Positions 12,169-23,872 of a DNA stretch of 64,000 nt are shown one piece after another. The translations under genes and the position numbers were made by a program. Origin of the DNA: Eulemur rufifrons (Eukaryota; Chordata; Mammalia; Primates; Lemuridae); assembly GCF_041146395.1 (NCBI RefSeq), contig NC_090989.1, positions 221,062,843 through 221,126,842 of the forward strand. Reading direction: 5' to 3'. The notes below the pieces were generated by a model that did not search any database, had not been told where the DNA came from, and saw only the letters and a list, made by a program, of their open reading frames with translations. The stretch's first letter is position 1; every line of letters begins with the position of its first letter.

Positions 12169-12467
12169 TTTTTTTTTTTTTTTTTTTGAGATAGAGTCTT
12201 GCTCTGTTGCCCGGGCTAGAGTGCCATGGCATCAGCCCAGCTCACAGCAACCCCAAACTCCTGGGCTCAACTGATCCTCCTGCCTCAGCCTCCCGAGTAG
12301 CTGGGACTACAGGCAGGTGCCACCATATCCGGCTGAATTTCCCTATTTTTAGTAGAGATGGGATCTCGCTCTTGCTCAGGCTGGTCTCGAACTCCTGAGC
12401 TCAAGTGATCCTCCTGCCTTGGCCTCCCAGAGTGCTAGGATTACAGGAGTGAGCCACTGTGCCCAGC
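12169..12467 (-). mobile_element. Alu SINE with 13-bp target duplication
   Basis: Minus-oriented Alu flanked by direct repeats CTGCAGCAGCCTT at 12156-12168 and 12468-12480. The strepsirrhine linker is absent, so it is of an older dimeric type. Confidence 0.95.
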
Positions 12468-12480
12468 CTGCAGCAGCCTT

Positions 12481-12959
12481 AAATGGAGGGAGACTAGGGA
12501 ATAAATCCTCTGACATGTCTTCCCTTCTGCCCTCCAGTGCCCTGTGGATGCCTCACAAAGCCAAACCCGTAGGAAATCAGAAAGCATGGAAGGCAGGTTG
12601 TTATGGTCCATAAATGTCAGTCTCCCTGGGCATCGAGCTGGAGGAGAAGAGGGTAGAGTGGATCTGAAGGGCAAAAAGGAAGATTTTTGCACAGTTATCC
12701 CCTTTCCCTAAAGCGTCCACTCTTGTCCTTCATCCAAGTGAAAAATTCACATCCCCAACACAAGAGATACGCAAAGGCACATCGGCTCCTCTGTCATCAC
12801 CTGGTGATGGCAACTCATTCTTACTCCCAGCTGAAACTGAAAACATTAATCACCACCAGTATTCTTCATATTACATGGGGTTAGAAAAAAGGGAGAAACA
12901 AAACTGAAACCGAGAGAAAACTGGGATATTATAATCTCTGCTTTCTTCTACCATCCATT
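12481..12959. other. Unassigned sequence before the ERVL remnant
   Basis: No gene or named repeat is recognised; it may include the decayed 3' end of the ERVL provirus. Confidence 0.35.
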
Positions 12960-14546
12960 TCATGTTTTCTGCCAGCACTCAGCTGGGTGAGGTTCTTTAT
13001 CTGGTGGGGTGGCCGGAACATTTATTCCTGGTGAGTCTGAGTCCTTCATGGTCTTGTTTTATTGGATGGCCACATTTTGCACTGATTAAGATGATTAGGG
13101 AAGTGAGATCAAAAGAGAGACCCCTGTGAATCCTCTGCATCCCAGACATAGTCCTCTTTTCCCTTATTGTGTAGTAGCAACCTAATTTCATCAGCAACCT
13201 AATTTCATTTCAATGTCAATCGCCCTGGCCAGTAGCATGGCTCTCCACTCTGTCAGTTTGCTCCATGGCGGGAGAAGCCTAAAATGGTCAGGGCTCCCAG
13301 TGCATTGGAACCATCGCCATGTTTCCTGGGGGAAAAACCCTCTCCTGGGAGCCCTCGCACCTTTGAATCCACTGAACTCAGGATGGTGGGAAAAGGGAGC
13401 AAAAAGTCTTAAAGGGACCTATTAGGTGCAGCAGTGAAAGGACACTGCCACCTCCACCTCTTGATAATTTCCAGACTTGTGCATTCTGGCTCTGGGAGAG
13501 GGCAGGGTGTCCTGCATTCACTGCTGATTTAAAGCATATACTTACTACGTCCAGTAAGACAGCAAACCAAACTTACAGAATTGGCTCCTTTAATTGAATC
13601 TCCAGCAGTCCATTCTACCATTTATGGAGCCAGATTATTCCAGGTAATGGGGAGCATGGTGAGATCAGTGAATTCCATGAGTGCAAGCCCATTTCTGTAC
13701 TACCTTTGCCACATGTGTCCCTTGATCAGAAACAATGCTGTGTAGGATACAATGGCTATAAATCTCCAAGTTCAAAGAGAATGGTTCTGGCAGGAGTGCT
13801 GGAAGCAAGGAAGATAGTCAGCGTCTAGAATATGTGTCTGATCTTGTGGGGGACAAACCACTGTTCCCTCTATAATGGCAGGAGCCCAATGTAATCAGTC
13901 CATCACCAGATTGCTGTCTCATGGCCCTGAGAATGGTGTCACATCAGAGGCTCAGGTTGCCCTTTGTTGTGGACAGGTGAGGCTCTCAGCAGTGATGGCA
14001 GCCCAAGCAGGGGAAGTCCATGTTGTTGAGTTCATGCCTAGTTCTGTCCCTGCCACTGTGGCCTGTTTGTACATAGGCTCATCGAGAAAACACCAGAGTG
14101 GCTGGAGAAAGAGATTAGCTGACATCTGCAGGAAAGATTGTCTTGTCCACCCATGTATTAAGAGCATCCTCTGTGGTACATACTCTGTCCCTGTTCTGAA
14201 ACATTTCTTCACAGGCTTTTCTCTTAAGCCTTCATGACACCAATTTTTCCCATATTGTTTTTCAAGTCCCTAACAATCTGGAAAAATCTGTTTACTACTG
14301 TTTATGAATCATTTGTGATCTGAACCATCTGTTTATTCACACAAAGTGGACAGTCAGATTACTGTTTGAACTTCTGCCCATTGGGATTTCCCTTTACATG
14401 GTCTTTCAGGGCCACCCCTGCAGGAGGCTGTGTGACAGAAGCCAGATTATCTAGAAGATCATTCAGTAAACGAAGTGGTCTCATGTGCATGAGCTGAGTG
14501 AAGGCAGTGACTCAGGAGACCAGGAAATTTAGGAAGCTGAGCCACG

Positions 14547-14604
14547 TGCTTGTGCAATTCACTTGACTCACGCAGTTCTAGGAGTCAAGTGAATTGCACA
14601 AGCA
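14547..14604. repeat. Perfect 23-bp inverted repeat (hairpin) in the ERVL region
   Basis: The left arm 14547-14569 (beginning tgcttgtgcaattcac) is exactly complementary to the right arm 14582-14604. A 12-nt loop separates them. The surrounding ERVL sequence is strongly diverged, so arm identity must be recent or maintained. Confidence 0.97.
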
Positions 14605-16736
14605 GGTTGATTGCACACATCCCATTTTCATTCATAATGGAATGCCGCTGTTGCACGTATACAGTTTCATGGTTCGGTAAATACTCCCACATTCACTTTG
14701 GGTAGTTGGGGGTCACACAAACATATGGTGACCCAGGATAAGTCTTTCAGGCTCTACCAGGACCCAGGAACAAGTCAGAGCTGCCTTCAAATGGTAATAG
14801 TTGCCAGCAGGTCATGAGTTTCTTGTTGAGGATTGCCAGAGGTTCCATGAACATCTCTGTTGGTCAGAGATATTTTGAGTATCATTGGATCTGCTGGGTC
14901 ATAGGGCTCAAAGGGCAGGGAATCTTGCACCACAGCCTGGATCTACTTCAAACTCTTTCTCCCTCTGTATCCCACTCAAAACTGTCAGCGTCACAGCTTA
15001 GTAGGTGATGGGTTGGAACAGCATAGTCCAATGTGGCATGTGTTGCTTCCAAACAAATGCTGTGCCCCATTGCAATGGTCAATACAAAGTTCAGCAACTT
15101 GCTTCTCACTTTTAGAGAGTGAGACATGGCCACAGACTATTGCACCCCTCAAAACATTACACCTATGGCATCCCCTGAACTTTCATGGACTTTATCTCCC
15201 ACCCTGTGGCATGAATGTGACTTACTAAGACATGTAGGGTACTTGCTTCTTTCTGTTCTCCAGTTCCAATTAGCATTATGTCATCATTGTCAAGTAGTAG
15301 ACTAATGCTATGTAGAATATCGAGATGATCAAAGTCCCTTTGGGCTGTTTTATATCAGACACCAGAAGAGTTCACTTGGCCTGGAGACAAATAAGTAAGA
15401 GTAGAATGTTGCCCTGTCTTGAATAAGCAAACTGCTTCTGATTTTTATTAATGATGAGAATGGGGATAAAAGCATTTACCAGGTCAACAGCTATAGATAC
15501 CTAGGGTCGTGTGTTGATTTGTTGCAGTAACAATACTGTGTCCAGATCATCCTTACGTTTGACATCACCATCTGTTGAAGTTTGCAGTAATATGCAATCA
15601 TTCTCCATGACCTGTTGACTTTTACACTGGCCAAGCAGGCAAGTTGAATAGGGATGTGATAAGAATCACACCACTGCATCTTTCCGGTGTTCCGTGGTGG
15701 CAACAACCAATACAGTTCCCCTTAGGTTGGGGAATTGCGTTTGCCTTACTGTCTTAAAGGGGGGATGGGTGCAGTTCCAGGGTTTTCAATCAGCTGTTTC
15801 TACCATAGTAACTCTTACTTCATAAATCAGAGAACAAATATGGCATCTGTCTGTTACTAAGTATTATCTAGGCCCCACTATACATTCCAAGACTGGGCAA
15901 TAACCACAGTGTGGATCCAAGGTCCTCCTGGACCCACTGTAAGATGGCCTTGGGCCCAAATTCCATCAGTTATCTGACCAGCGGACCACATTGGCATTTT
16001 TCAGGTCTCCTAGGGTAAATGTCAGTTCAGAGCAAGTATCTAATAACTCCTGGGAGGTCTTGTTATCCCTCTTTGCTCTATGTGTAGTTTCCTGAGTAAA
16101 TGGCAGTAGGTTCTTCCAGGAAGAGGAGAAGGATGATTCTTGGCAAACACTGGTGCCTCTATTACAGCACCCTTCCTCAAAGGACCACGTTCCTCTCTGT
16201 GGATGGGCTTTGGCTCAGATCTGGGAGCTAAGAGGCCACGATTCCCCACCATGTAGATTTCAAGTCTTCCTATTATACCCCCAATTTTTCCACGTGTATA
16301 TATTAAGAGTAACTTCAGTAGTGATTATATATTTCATTTTGAGAGATCCTGCGATCATTTCGCTATTGCCATAGATGCCTGTGGATCAAAATGCTCTGAT
16401 TACCACTGTCTCTGTTGTTTACTGTGATCATCATGCTCACCTTGTCTCTGACAGTTAAACACTGCCATTTGGCCTCAAGCCTCTGGGATCCAGTATTCCC
16501 AGGAGCTCAGGGAAACCAATCCCTTTGCAACATTCCCCAAGGTCATCTTGGGCCTTTTGAGGACAGCCACCAGCTTGTCAAGCATGCTTGTATCTCCCAC
16601 TGATGCACTTCCTGCTGCTTTGGTGACTAGTGGATGAGAGGGTGGCTGAGCAGTCATTTGTAACAGAGAAGTACTGCTCTTTGCTATGCCAGGGAAGTTC
16701 CAGTATTTTGACCTAATTAACTATAGGCTCTAAGTA

Positions 16737-16924
16737 GGTCATGAAAACCTAGACTCAAAGTGTACATCAGAATTCCCTGGAGAGCTTGTGAAAACAGATT
16801 CCTGGGCCCTACCCCATGAGTTTCTGATTCAGTGGGTCTGGGGTGGGGTCTGAGAATTTGCATTTCTTTGTTCCCAGATGATGTTGACACTGTTGTTTAG
16901 GGACACAGTTTGAGAACCACTGTT
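16737..16924 (+). mobile_element. MER5A (hAT-Charlie non-autonomous DNA element)
   Basis: Landmarks in order: tacatcagaattccctggag, attcctgggccctacccc, tctgattcagtgggtctggg, gagaatttgcatttct, and the terminal tttgagaaccactg. Confidence 0.9.
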
Positions 16925-16959
16925 TGACATTTCAACCTCATTATACCGTAAGCTTACAG

Positions 16960-17142
16960 AAGTTCTTCTCAAGCTTTAAAATGCACACAAGTCACCCAGA
17001 CTCTTGCTAAAATGCAATTTTGATTCAGTAGGTATGGAGCGAATTCTGAGATTCTGGGGACAGGGAGCTCCAATTGACTCCCAGGTGATGACACTGCTGC
17101 TGATCCACAGACCACACTGTGTATCAAGTTTAGAGGCCATGA
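16960..17142 (+). mobile_element. MER5-like element (second copy, more diverged)
   Basis: It repeats the MER5 order: caagctttaaaatgcacaca, tgattcagtaggtatggagc, ctcccaggtgatgacactgc and accacactgtgtatcaag. It lies 35 bp after the first copy. Confidence 0.7.
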
Positions 17143-18178
17143 GTCCAGGCTTCAGTTAGCCAACCTTACGGACCAGTAATGTTACTCCTAGGTGGCCTAC
17201 TCAACACATTAAATCCTAATCCATTTTTGTAACTTTGGCTCAATCAATAGTTTTCCTCTTTGGCCTAACACTTCTGAAATCCACTCCCATATGAGCTCCC
17301 CAGACTCCTAACAACATAGATGGGTGCAATCCTGACCCGAACTTCTTTTTGTATATAGTCTACCACCACTCAGTTCAGGACTTGTAGTTCCTTTCAGTAA
17401 GGGCCTCATGGCACTGAGGGGTGTGTGCTAGGGCTGGGGGGCCTGAGAAGCACTGGTATCAGCTTGTATGACAGCTACCCTATGTGCAATCGTTGAAAGA
17501 TTTTTAATGCAGTTGAGGACTGGTTCTCTCAAATAGTGGAGGAAGAGCTGCCTCCAATAGCTAGGGAAGTCCAAGGGACATGGGAGTTTCAAAATTCACA
17601 GTCTTACCCACATCTATTCAATCTCTGCTTCAACTCCCACTCTCCACCAGTGCCCTTCCCTTGGTGGAAGAGACCTGGTGAAGTGAAGCCTTTAGTTGGT
17701 GCTGCAGTCCAGTTAAACGTTGCTACAATGCTCAGTATTAAGAACTGGGGTTGGCCCACAGTGTCACCTGCTCTGTGACTACAGGAGATGCTTCATCCTT
17801 CAAAAGCGGCCACCCACCCTTTCAGATTATCCACTTACAATCTCACTTAGAAACTCACAGTTTCATTTCTCCTTTATTCTTCATACACTTTCTAGGATTT
17901 TAGAAAGAAGCCAGGTGGCTTCATGGTCTACAATCATTCTGGTCACCATAATGGCAATGCCACAGTACTTGAACTCCCAATGCCCTGCCCTCTTCCTACA
18001 CTTCATCTCATGCCCACCCAGTGATAGTCTGAATAATCATGATGCTGCCATATAGCAGGGATTATCTGTGTCCCATTTCCCTTTCTGGCAGATAAGTTAT
18101 CTCTAAGCTCTTCAAATACATGGGCCACCCAAATCCAAAATCCCACTCTGGGTGTCTTTCACCTGTGGTAGCAATTTC

Positions 18179-18578
18179 TGTATCAGTCAAGATCCCAGAA
18201 AGAAATAGATGACATAGGCCAACTGGATAGTTTAAAGAGAGTTTAATAAAGGCATTATCTACAAAGATGCGAGTAGGATAGAGAATTCAGAAAGCCCTGT
18301 GGGGCTAGGAACAGTAGGGCACCATTACCACCGACAGACCAAAAGACGCAATGAAAATGCTCTTTCCCAACTGGAAGATAGAGAGGTCTGTATGTAGAGG
18401 ACCGTGAGACCATCCAGCCTGTCCATGGTGACCCCACAGGAAGGGAGCAAGGGGACTCTTGTTTCAGAGATTCTCATCGAATAAATTCAACTGGAAGTCA
18501 AAAGGCGAGGACACCCGTTGAGGTAACCCCTGTAGATCAGCTTCCCAGGATACATAGCAGGGTAGAGCAGGGTCAACA
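18179..18578 (-). mobile_element. ERVL-type LTR (MLT2-like), 5' LTR of the provirus
   Basis: On the minus strand it begins TGTTGACCCTGC and ends GACTGATACA, about 400 bp with TG...CA termini. It directly precedes the ERVL internal region, so it is read as the 5' LTR. Phrases such as agagtttaataaaggcatta fit MLT2-type LTRs; the subfamily is uncertain. Confidence 0.6.
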
Positions 18579-18699
18579 ATGCTTCTGGAGGGAAAAATGG
18601 AAGATATCTTTGTTTCTTTCATCTATGAAAGTATCCAGGACAGTAGTTCCATATCAGCATACAAACAGCTTATTTTTATGCCGTTGTTCAAATGTTCCA

Positions 18700-18795
18700 C
18701 CTTTTATTTAAATCCCCTCTTGATATGGACATTTAGGTTGCTTCCAATGTTTGGCTATTATAAGCAGTGGGCACCATTGCTGCCACCTGTATAGC
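18700..18795 (-). mobile_element. LINE-1 3' fragment
   Basis: The text tgatatggacatttaggttg, cttccaatgtttggctatta is antisense of the L1 3' part. Confidence 0.65.
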
Positions 18796-18989
18796 TCCCA
18801 TGGCAATACAGCAGTGAAGGATAGGAAGGGGGTTGGACAAAGGCTTCAGTAGCTCCCAGAGAAGTGAAGAAATGGGATTCAGGGATAGCAGAGCAGCTCA
18901 AGTTACAAGGGCAGAGCTCAGAAATACACTCATCCACAACTGCCTGTCCTGTGATTTTTAAAAATTATTAATAACTTTTATGTTTTTAT

Positions 18990-19070
18990 GTTTGGTCTCC
19001 CCAGCTAATTGTAAACTCCTTGGGGGCAAAGACTATGTATGAGATATGCCATATAAAATGTGTCCACAGA
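18990..19070 (+). mobile_element. L2-like fragment
   Basis: The text taattgtaaactccttgggg, gcaaagactatgtatgaga matches the L2 3' end pattern. Confidence 0.45.
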
Positions 19071-19119
19071 CCTAGTTACAAGACATAATAAAATTATCTG
19101 GAAAAAAAAAAAACTACCC

Positions 19120-19800
19120 TGTGTATTCTACCTAATTCCAACAGAACAACATCTAAGTGATTGGAGCAATAATGGCACAGAGCACGGCATTTCAAAATGA
19201 CTGTATCGGGTAAAACTCTGACAGCATTTAATACAGTCCGAGCTGAACAAAGACTTCAGCTCTCCTTGAATGATTTCATAGGTCGGCATCAGCTAGTCCA
19301 GCCCTGGCTTTTGATTAACAGTGCTTAAGATACGCTCCCTGAAATCAGATCACACAGCCGTGGCTTTAAAGTGATGACTGAGTAATGGACAGTAATTTCC
19401 CATCTATTATGATAAGACTCCTTTTCCAACAGATTTTTTGTGCATTCTGCTAAATGACTCTGCTTTTCATTTCCCTAACACATTTTTCCTCCCCGAATGC
19501 CCTTCTAATATGCCTTGTTTAGGTGGTCAATGGCTTAGTAACACCAATTTGCAGGGATTTGCTTCTGTCTGTTACAGACTGAGTCTTCTTATCTCACTTT
19601 GATTTGTTAGGATGCCTTTGACCTCCTGTCACTGAGAGGAGGGGTGAGGTCTTTTTCTGCAGATAAGGACGAGCAGGAAGTTTTATTTCTTTGATTCTAT
19701 TATAAGATTTGAGGAGTAAGGAAGAGATAGCAGAGAGTTTCTGTATGAGGTTCAATCACTCAAGTGTATTGCTGCAGAATGTGTGTCCTGCACCCATACA
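19120..19800. other. Unique non-repetitive sequence
   Basis: No repeat, gene or RNA is recognised. The segment has balanced composition and several CpGs for its surroundings, and it lacks long open frames. It could be regulatory, but nothing here shows that directly. Confidence 0.4.
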
Positions 19801-19847
19801 AATATTCAAAACAAACTAAGGCTTTAAATAAATAGAGAACAAGAGCC

Positions 19848-20003
19848 AGGAACAGTCACGTATGCCTGTAGTCCCAGCTTCTTGGGAGGCTGAGGTGGGA
19901 GGATTACTTGAGTCCAAGAGTTTGAATTCAGCTTGGGCAACATAGTAAGACACTCCGACCCCCACCCTCACACTCTGTCTCTTAAAAAAAAGAAAGAAAG
20001 AAA
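19848..20003 (+). mobile_element. Alu-related monomer fragment
   Basis: From agccaggaacagtcacgtat through gtagtcccagcttcttggga to ctctgtctctt and an A-rich tail. It is a single-arm, old copy. Confidence 0.8.
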
Positions 20004-20234
20004 CCATGCCATTTCCTTCTTGATTTGGGACCACAGACACTGATGTATATTTTTTAACTTAATATTAACATGAAACCAAAGGGCTGTGTTCATCTCTTAG
20101 TGACCACAGATGGCATGAATAATATAATAGTCTACCAAGTGATAGTGGGTTGGTATGCCAGTTATTCCAGTTGAGGATTACATTTCAATTTTTGTACATC
20201 TTTAATACTGAAGAGTAACATAAGTAACCTATAT

Positions 20235-20655
20235 AAAGTGTAGAAATTTAAGAGTATAGCTCAGTATACTTATGTGTACAGTGTTTGTATATGTATATAT
20301 GTACATGTATGTATACATAACTATCACCAGATTGAGAATTAGAACATTTTTAGCATTCTGGAAGGTTCCCCTGCACCCTCTTCTAATTATTACTGCCCCA
20401 CCCCTAAGGGTAATCACTACTCTGACCTCGATCACAATAAATTAGTTTTACCTGTTCTTGATTTTCATCGAAAAGGAACCATACGATATTATTTTTTGTG
20501 TCCAGTTTTTTTGTTGTTGTTCATCATTATGTTATGAGATTCAGCCAGGTCATTGTGTGTATCACTAGTTTATTTCTTTTTATTGCTGACGAGTATTCTA
20601 GTGTATGCATATATAACAATTTATTCATTCTATCATTGATGGACATTTAATTTCT
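20235..20655 (-). mobile_element. LINE-1 (L1M-type) 3' fragment
   Basis: Antisense landmarks: actatcaccagattgagaat, taagggtaatcactactctg, tattgctgacgagtattcta, atcattgatggacattta. Confidence 0.8.
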
Positions 20656-20782
20656 TAGAATAAAATTTTTAAAAGTGCAAATAAATATTTAACAAATTGT
20701 ACTCAGATATAAATCCCAGAATAACTTCTTTAGAAGTTGAGAAATACATTTTCCTCCTCTTTGTGCATATCTAAAGGTAGAG

Positions 20783-21104
20783 GTTTTTTTGTTTTTTTTT
20801 TTTTGAGACAGAGTCTCACTCTGTTGCCCGGATTAGAGTGCTGTGACATTAGCCTAGCTCATAGCAACCTCAAACTCTTGGGCTCATAGGATCCTCCTGC
20901 CTCAGCCTCCCAAGTAGCTGGGACTATAAGTGCTCACCCCCATGCCGGGCTCATTTTTTGTTTCTATTTTTAGTTGACCAGCTAACTTTTTCTATTTTTA
21001 GTAGAGACGGAGGTCTCACTCTTGGTCAGGCTGGTCTTGAATTCCCGACCTCAAAGGACCCTCCCGCCTTGGCCTCCCAGAGTGCTAGAGCCACCACACC
21101 TGGC
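20783..21104 (-). mobile_element. Alu SINE with 12-bp target duplication
   Basis: Minus-oriented Alu with the strepsirrhine linker (tagttgaccagctaactttt). It is flanked by CTAAAGGTAGAG at 20771-20782 and 21105-21116. Confidence 0.95.
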
Positions 21105-21304
21105 CTAAAGGTAGAGTTTTTAAAAATGCCTTTTAGCAACACCTAGTGGCTTAGGAAGGCTACAGGTCTAGAAGTGTGTGCATTCACAACTTGGAAACAC
21201 TGACTTTTAGTTTTAAAAGACCTCAATATCTAGATGTCTATTAGAACCACATAACAATGCCTGGATCCCACTGGAAATCATTTCAGTCAGAATCTTTGCA
21301 GGGA

Positions 21305-21372
21305 AAGCCCAGGTGATTCTACTGTGCCCAGGTGATTCTAATGTGCAAAAGCTGCCCAGGTGATTCTAATGT
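21305..21372 (+). repeat. Three-copy tandem repeat of a MER5-type word
   Basis: The phrase CCCAGGTGATTCTaaTGTGC occurs three times (first copy ending ctactgtg) in about 70 bp. It lies next to the 3' end of an older MER-like element. Confidence 0.85.
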
Positions 21373-21404
21373 GCAGGCAAGGCTAAGAACTACTACTCTA
21401 GACC

Positions 21405-21595
21405 AGTGATTCTCAAACTTTTGTGAAATATCAGAATCACCTAGAGGGTTCTTTCAAACACAGATTGCTGGGCCCTGCCTCTGTAGTGTGTTTCACTAGG
21501 TCTGGGGCAGAATCCAAGAATTTGCAGTTCTAACACTTTCCCAGGTGATGCTGATTCTGCTAGTCTGGGAACCACATGATGAGAACCACCAATCT
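21405..21595 (+). mobile_element. MER5A (hAT-Charlie)
   Basis: Both ends are recognisable: ccagtgattctcaaactttt and gatgagaaccacc, with attgctgggccctgcctct and cccaggtgatgctgattctg inside. Confidence 0.9.
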
Positions 21596-21599
21596 AGAC

Positions 21600-21715
21600 C
21601 AACTCTGTTATTTAACACAAGGAAAAACTGCAGGCCAGACAGTCGAAGCAATTTGCTGAAGTCACAGAGCCGGGTAGTGACAAGGTTGTAATCTGAACAG
21701 AGGCCTCACAATTAC
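21600..21715 (-). mobile_element. MIR-like SINE fragment
   Basis: The text ggaaaaactgcaggccagac, tgctgaagtcacagagccgg matches the complement of the MIR core. Confidence 0.55.
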
Positions 21716-21759
21716 TTTCCTCTCATCTGACAGATTCAAACTTGGATATTGCTCTCAGT

Positions 21760-23130
21760 GTTATGCCACCTGAAGCTACGTTAAAAGACCTGTTTCCCTT
21801 AACAAAAAATAAGCAAAACAAATAGATGTTGGAAGGGGTGGGTGAAGTAACTTTTCCATAAATGGATTTGCAAAAACTTAAGCATCCCAAGCAAGTGGAA
21901 GCAGAGCACGTACACTAGGACCAATAGGTGAGGTGGACAAGAGCGATGGGAAACTGAAGGCTAACCCCAGCTCAGGAAAGGGTGCTTCTGTCCTCCAGTG
22001 TACCCCTCTCCTCCCCTCCTTCAGCCACCTCCCAAAGGCTGAGCTGCTGCAACCTGCCTGGCCCATGTGGTCACAAGTCACCAGTCAGGAGACACCGTGG
22101 CCAGTGGTTTATGTTTCTTCCACATCCATCTCGTAACACAAGACTTAGTGTCTTGCTGTATTTCCCCCTGGCTCCTAAATCTCACTCACATTTGCCCCCT
22201 ACAATAGGATTGCCCCAAATATGGCTGGCTTGTCCCCAACAGCTGTGACCCACACCTGACGTTTAGACAGCCCTGTGCCTAAGGGTCTGTAGTGCAACAG
22301 CTGTGGAGGGGTATGAGCCCATCCTCCTAGCTGTGCTAAGGACACTGTAATGACACAGTGCACTGACACAAGGCAGCTTGGACCTTTGCGTGCTGAGCCA
22401 TTCAGCTTGCCCCAGTGGCTCCCCAAGCTGCACTGGCAGGTATCACAAGGCAGGAGAGCTTTGCCTAGAGGGCTGGGGAATCTGTATTTTAAATACATCC
22501 AGGTCTGGGGACCATCATATTGAGCATTTAATGAGTAATCGTTAATTCCATTAGTTGCTTTTGTGGGGGCGTTTAACAGCATTATACAGCAATTTTCATA
22601 GTGTTCACACTTGGGCAGTGGAGAAAATATTTTCAGCTCAGGATTCAAGCAGAAACTGATTCATTCTACCAAATAGGAATAGAGAAGAGAGAAAAGAAAC
22701 TGTATCAGCCAGGGAATTGTAGGTGCAGGGCACTCTCATATAAGATATAAAAAAATGTTTTCTGTAGAAAACAACTGATGCAGACTGATTTTTGAATAAA
22801 GACAAATGCAAAGACTTAAGGATTCTCTGATACAGAGTAAAAAGCAGCCAGTTCAGTGGTGGAAAAGAGCAACTTGAGAAACAAAGCCAAAATGGAACAA
22901 AACAAAAAAGGATCTAGGATGGACCAAAACAATCCCCTGTAAATGACAATGGTTACAGCAACATTTTCTTAGGAAGAATCAGGCTGATACCAGAATTCCC
23001 ATTTTGGTTTTTAGAGTTTGCTGTCTGCACAGCCTTCATTATTGAAGGTAGGTCCAGTTATCATTTTGTTCCCTTCATGAAGTCCCTGGTTGAACCACCC
23101 CCTCCAGGCATATTTATTTACACACACAGA
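21760..23130. other. Unassigned, mostly unique sequence
   Basis: No gene is recognised. A 149-codon minus-strand frame (22199-22648) is the longest non-repeat frame in the window. It has no similarity I recognise, no splice context and no codon bias that I can see. The stretch 22440-22660 is less repetitive and contains TAAT-rich words. Confidence 0.4.
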
Positions 23131-23135
23131 GACAC

Positions 23136-23853
23136 TGTTATGGACCAGAGCGAGAAAGTCAACCATGAAAGACTGACTGAAATTTAGTGAGTCTTTATTA
23201 GCTGGCCGGCAGCACGCTCTCCGGCAGGGAATCCCACCAAGCTCGGAGTGCGGCCCTGAGCATGGGTTTTGTGACAACTTATATACCCTTCACCATTGCA
23301 CCATTAAACATATATACCTTGGGACATCTTAGGCAACAATTTCCAGCTTTAAGGTTATGAGATCATCTAAAGATCCTCCGGTCCTATCTGATTAACTATT
23401 TTAAACAATCGAGTAAAAAGCAAGCAGATTTACAGAAGCAGATAGTATCAGTTAGAATAAAGTACAATTTCCTGTAACCTAAATAATCATTGTAAAATTT
23501 AACTTCATATAGCTGGGCAGTACTTGTTAAATCGACTCCCCCTTCCCTTGGACCTAGGACCTGCCTTAGGTCACTTTGATTATTCACCCATTGTACTATG
23601 TTAACAGATAATCATCAACACAGTCAATAATCCCGAGACCTTCTTTCTTTTCTTTGCATCTGGGGTGGACTCTGGCCTTTCGCCTAACTAGAGAGACCAG
23701 AATTTACCTCTGCTTATCACAACACACATTCAATTACTGGCATCTTACTTTGACTTAAAGATAACGAAAGCCATTTCTTCATATTCTCCAGGGATGCCAC
23801 TCCCTTTCCCCCCCAGAGTCATGTTGGCCATAACCCACAGTATACCCACCACA
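23136..23853 (-). mobile_element. Solo LTR (718 bp), minus orientation
   Basis: On the minus strand it starts TGTGGTGGGTATACTG and ends GGTCCATAACA. Promoter elements are in place: TATATAAG at 23278-23285 (plus coordinates), and AATAAAG at 23193-23199 followed by a T/G-rich tail. The segment just after the TATA box is GC-rich. No internal viral region is attached. It looks relatively well preserved; the class (I or II) is uncertain, and no target duplication could be confirmed. Confidence 0.65.
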
Positions 23854-23872
23854 GAAGACAACAAAAATTCTT

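Larger units (their letters stand above)
12960..18178 (-). mobile_element. ERVL-type endogenous retrovirus internal region (decayed)
   Basis: On the minus strand, reverse-transcriptase and integrase remnants appear in the correct order. A degraded active-site motif (LDNDD-IMLIG in place of Y-x-DD) lies at about 15275-15295. An integrase core follows at lower coordinates, with a SDQGTH motif at about 13711-13730 and a conserved HGI/PH-type downstream stretch. Many stops and shifts make it non-functional. ERVL elements lack env, and none was seen. The gag side lies toward 17-18 kb but is not legible. The 3' LTR was not found, so the lower boundary is approximate. Two MER5-type elements (16737-17142) lie inside it. 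Confidence 0.75.

Noticed and set aside
13875..14237. 120-codon plus-strand open frame.
   Set aside because: It lies antisense to the ERVL integrase region, which explains the sequence better.
22199..22648. 149-codon minus-strand open frame.
   Set aside because: No recognisable domain, no splice or promoter context, and proline/leucine/serine-rich composition typical of non-coding DNA.
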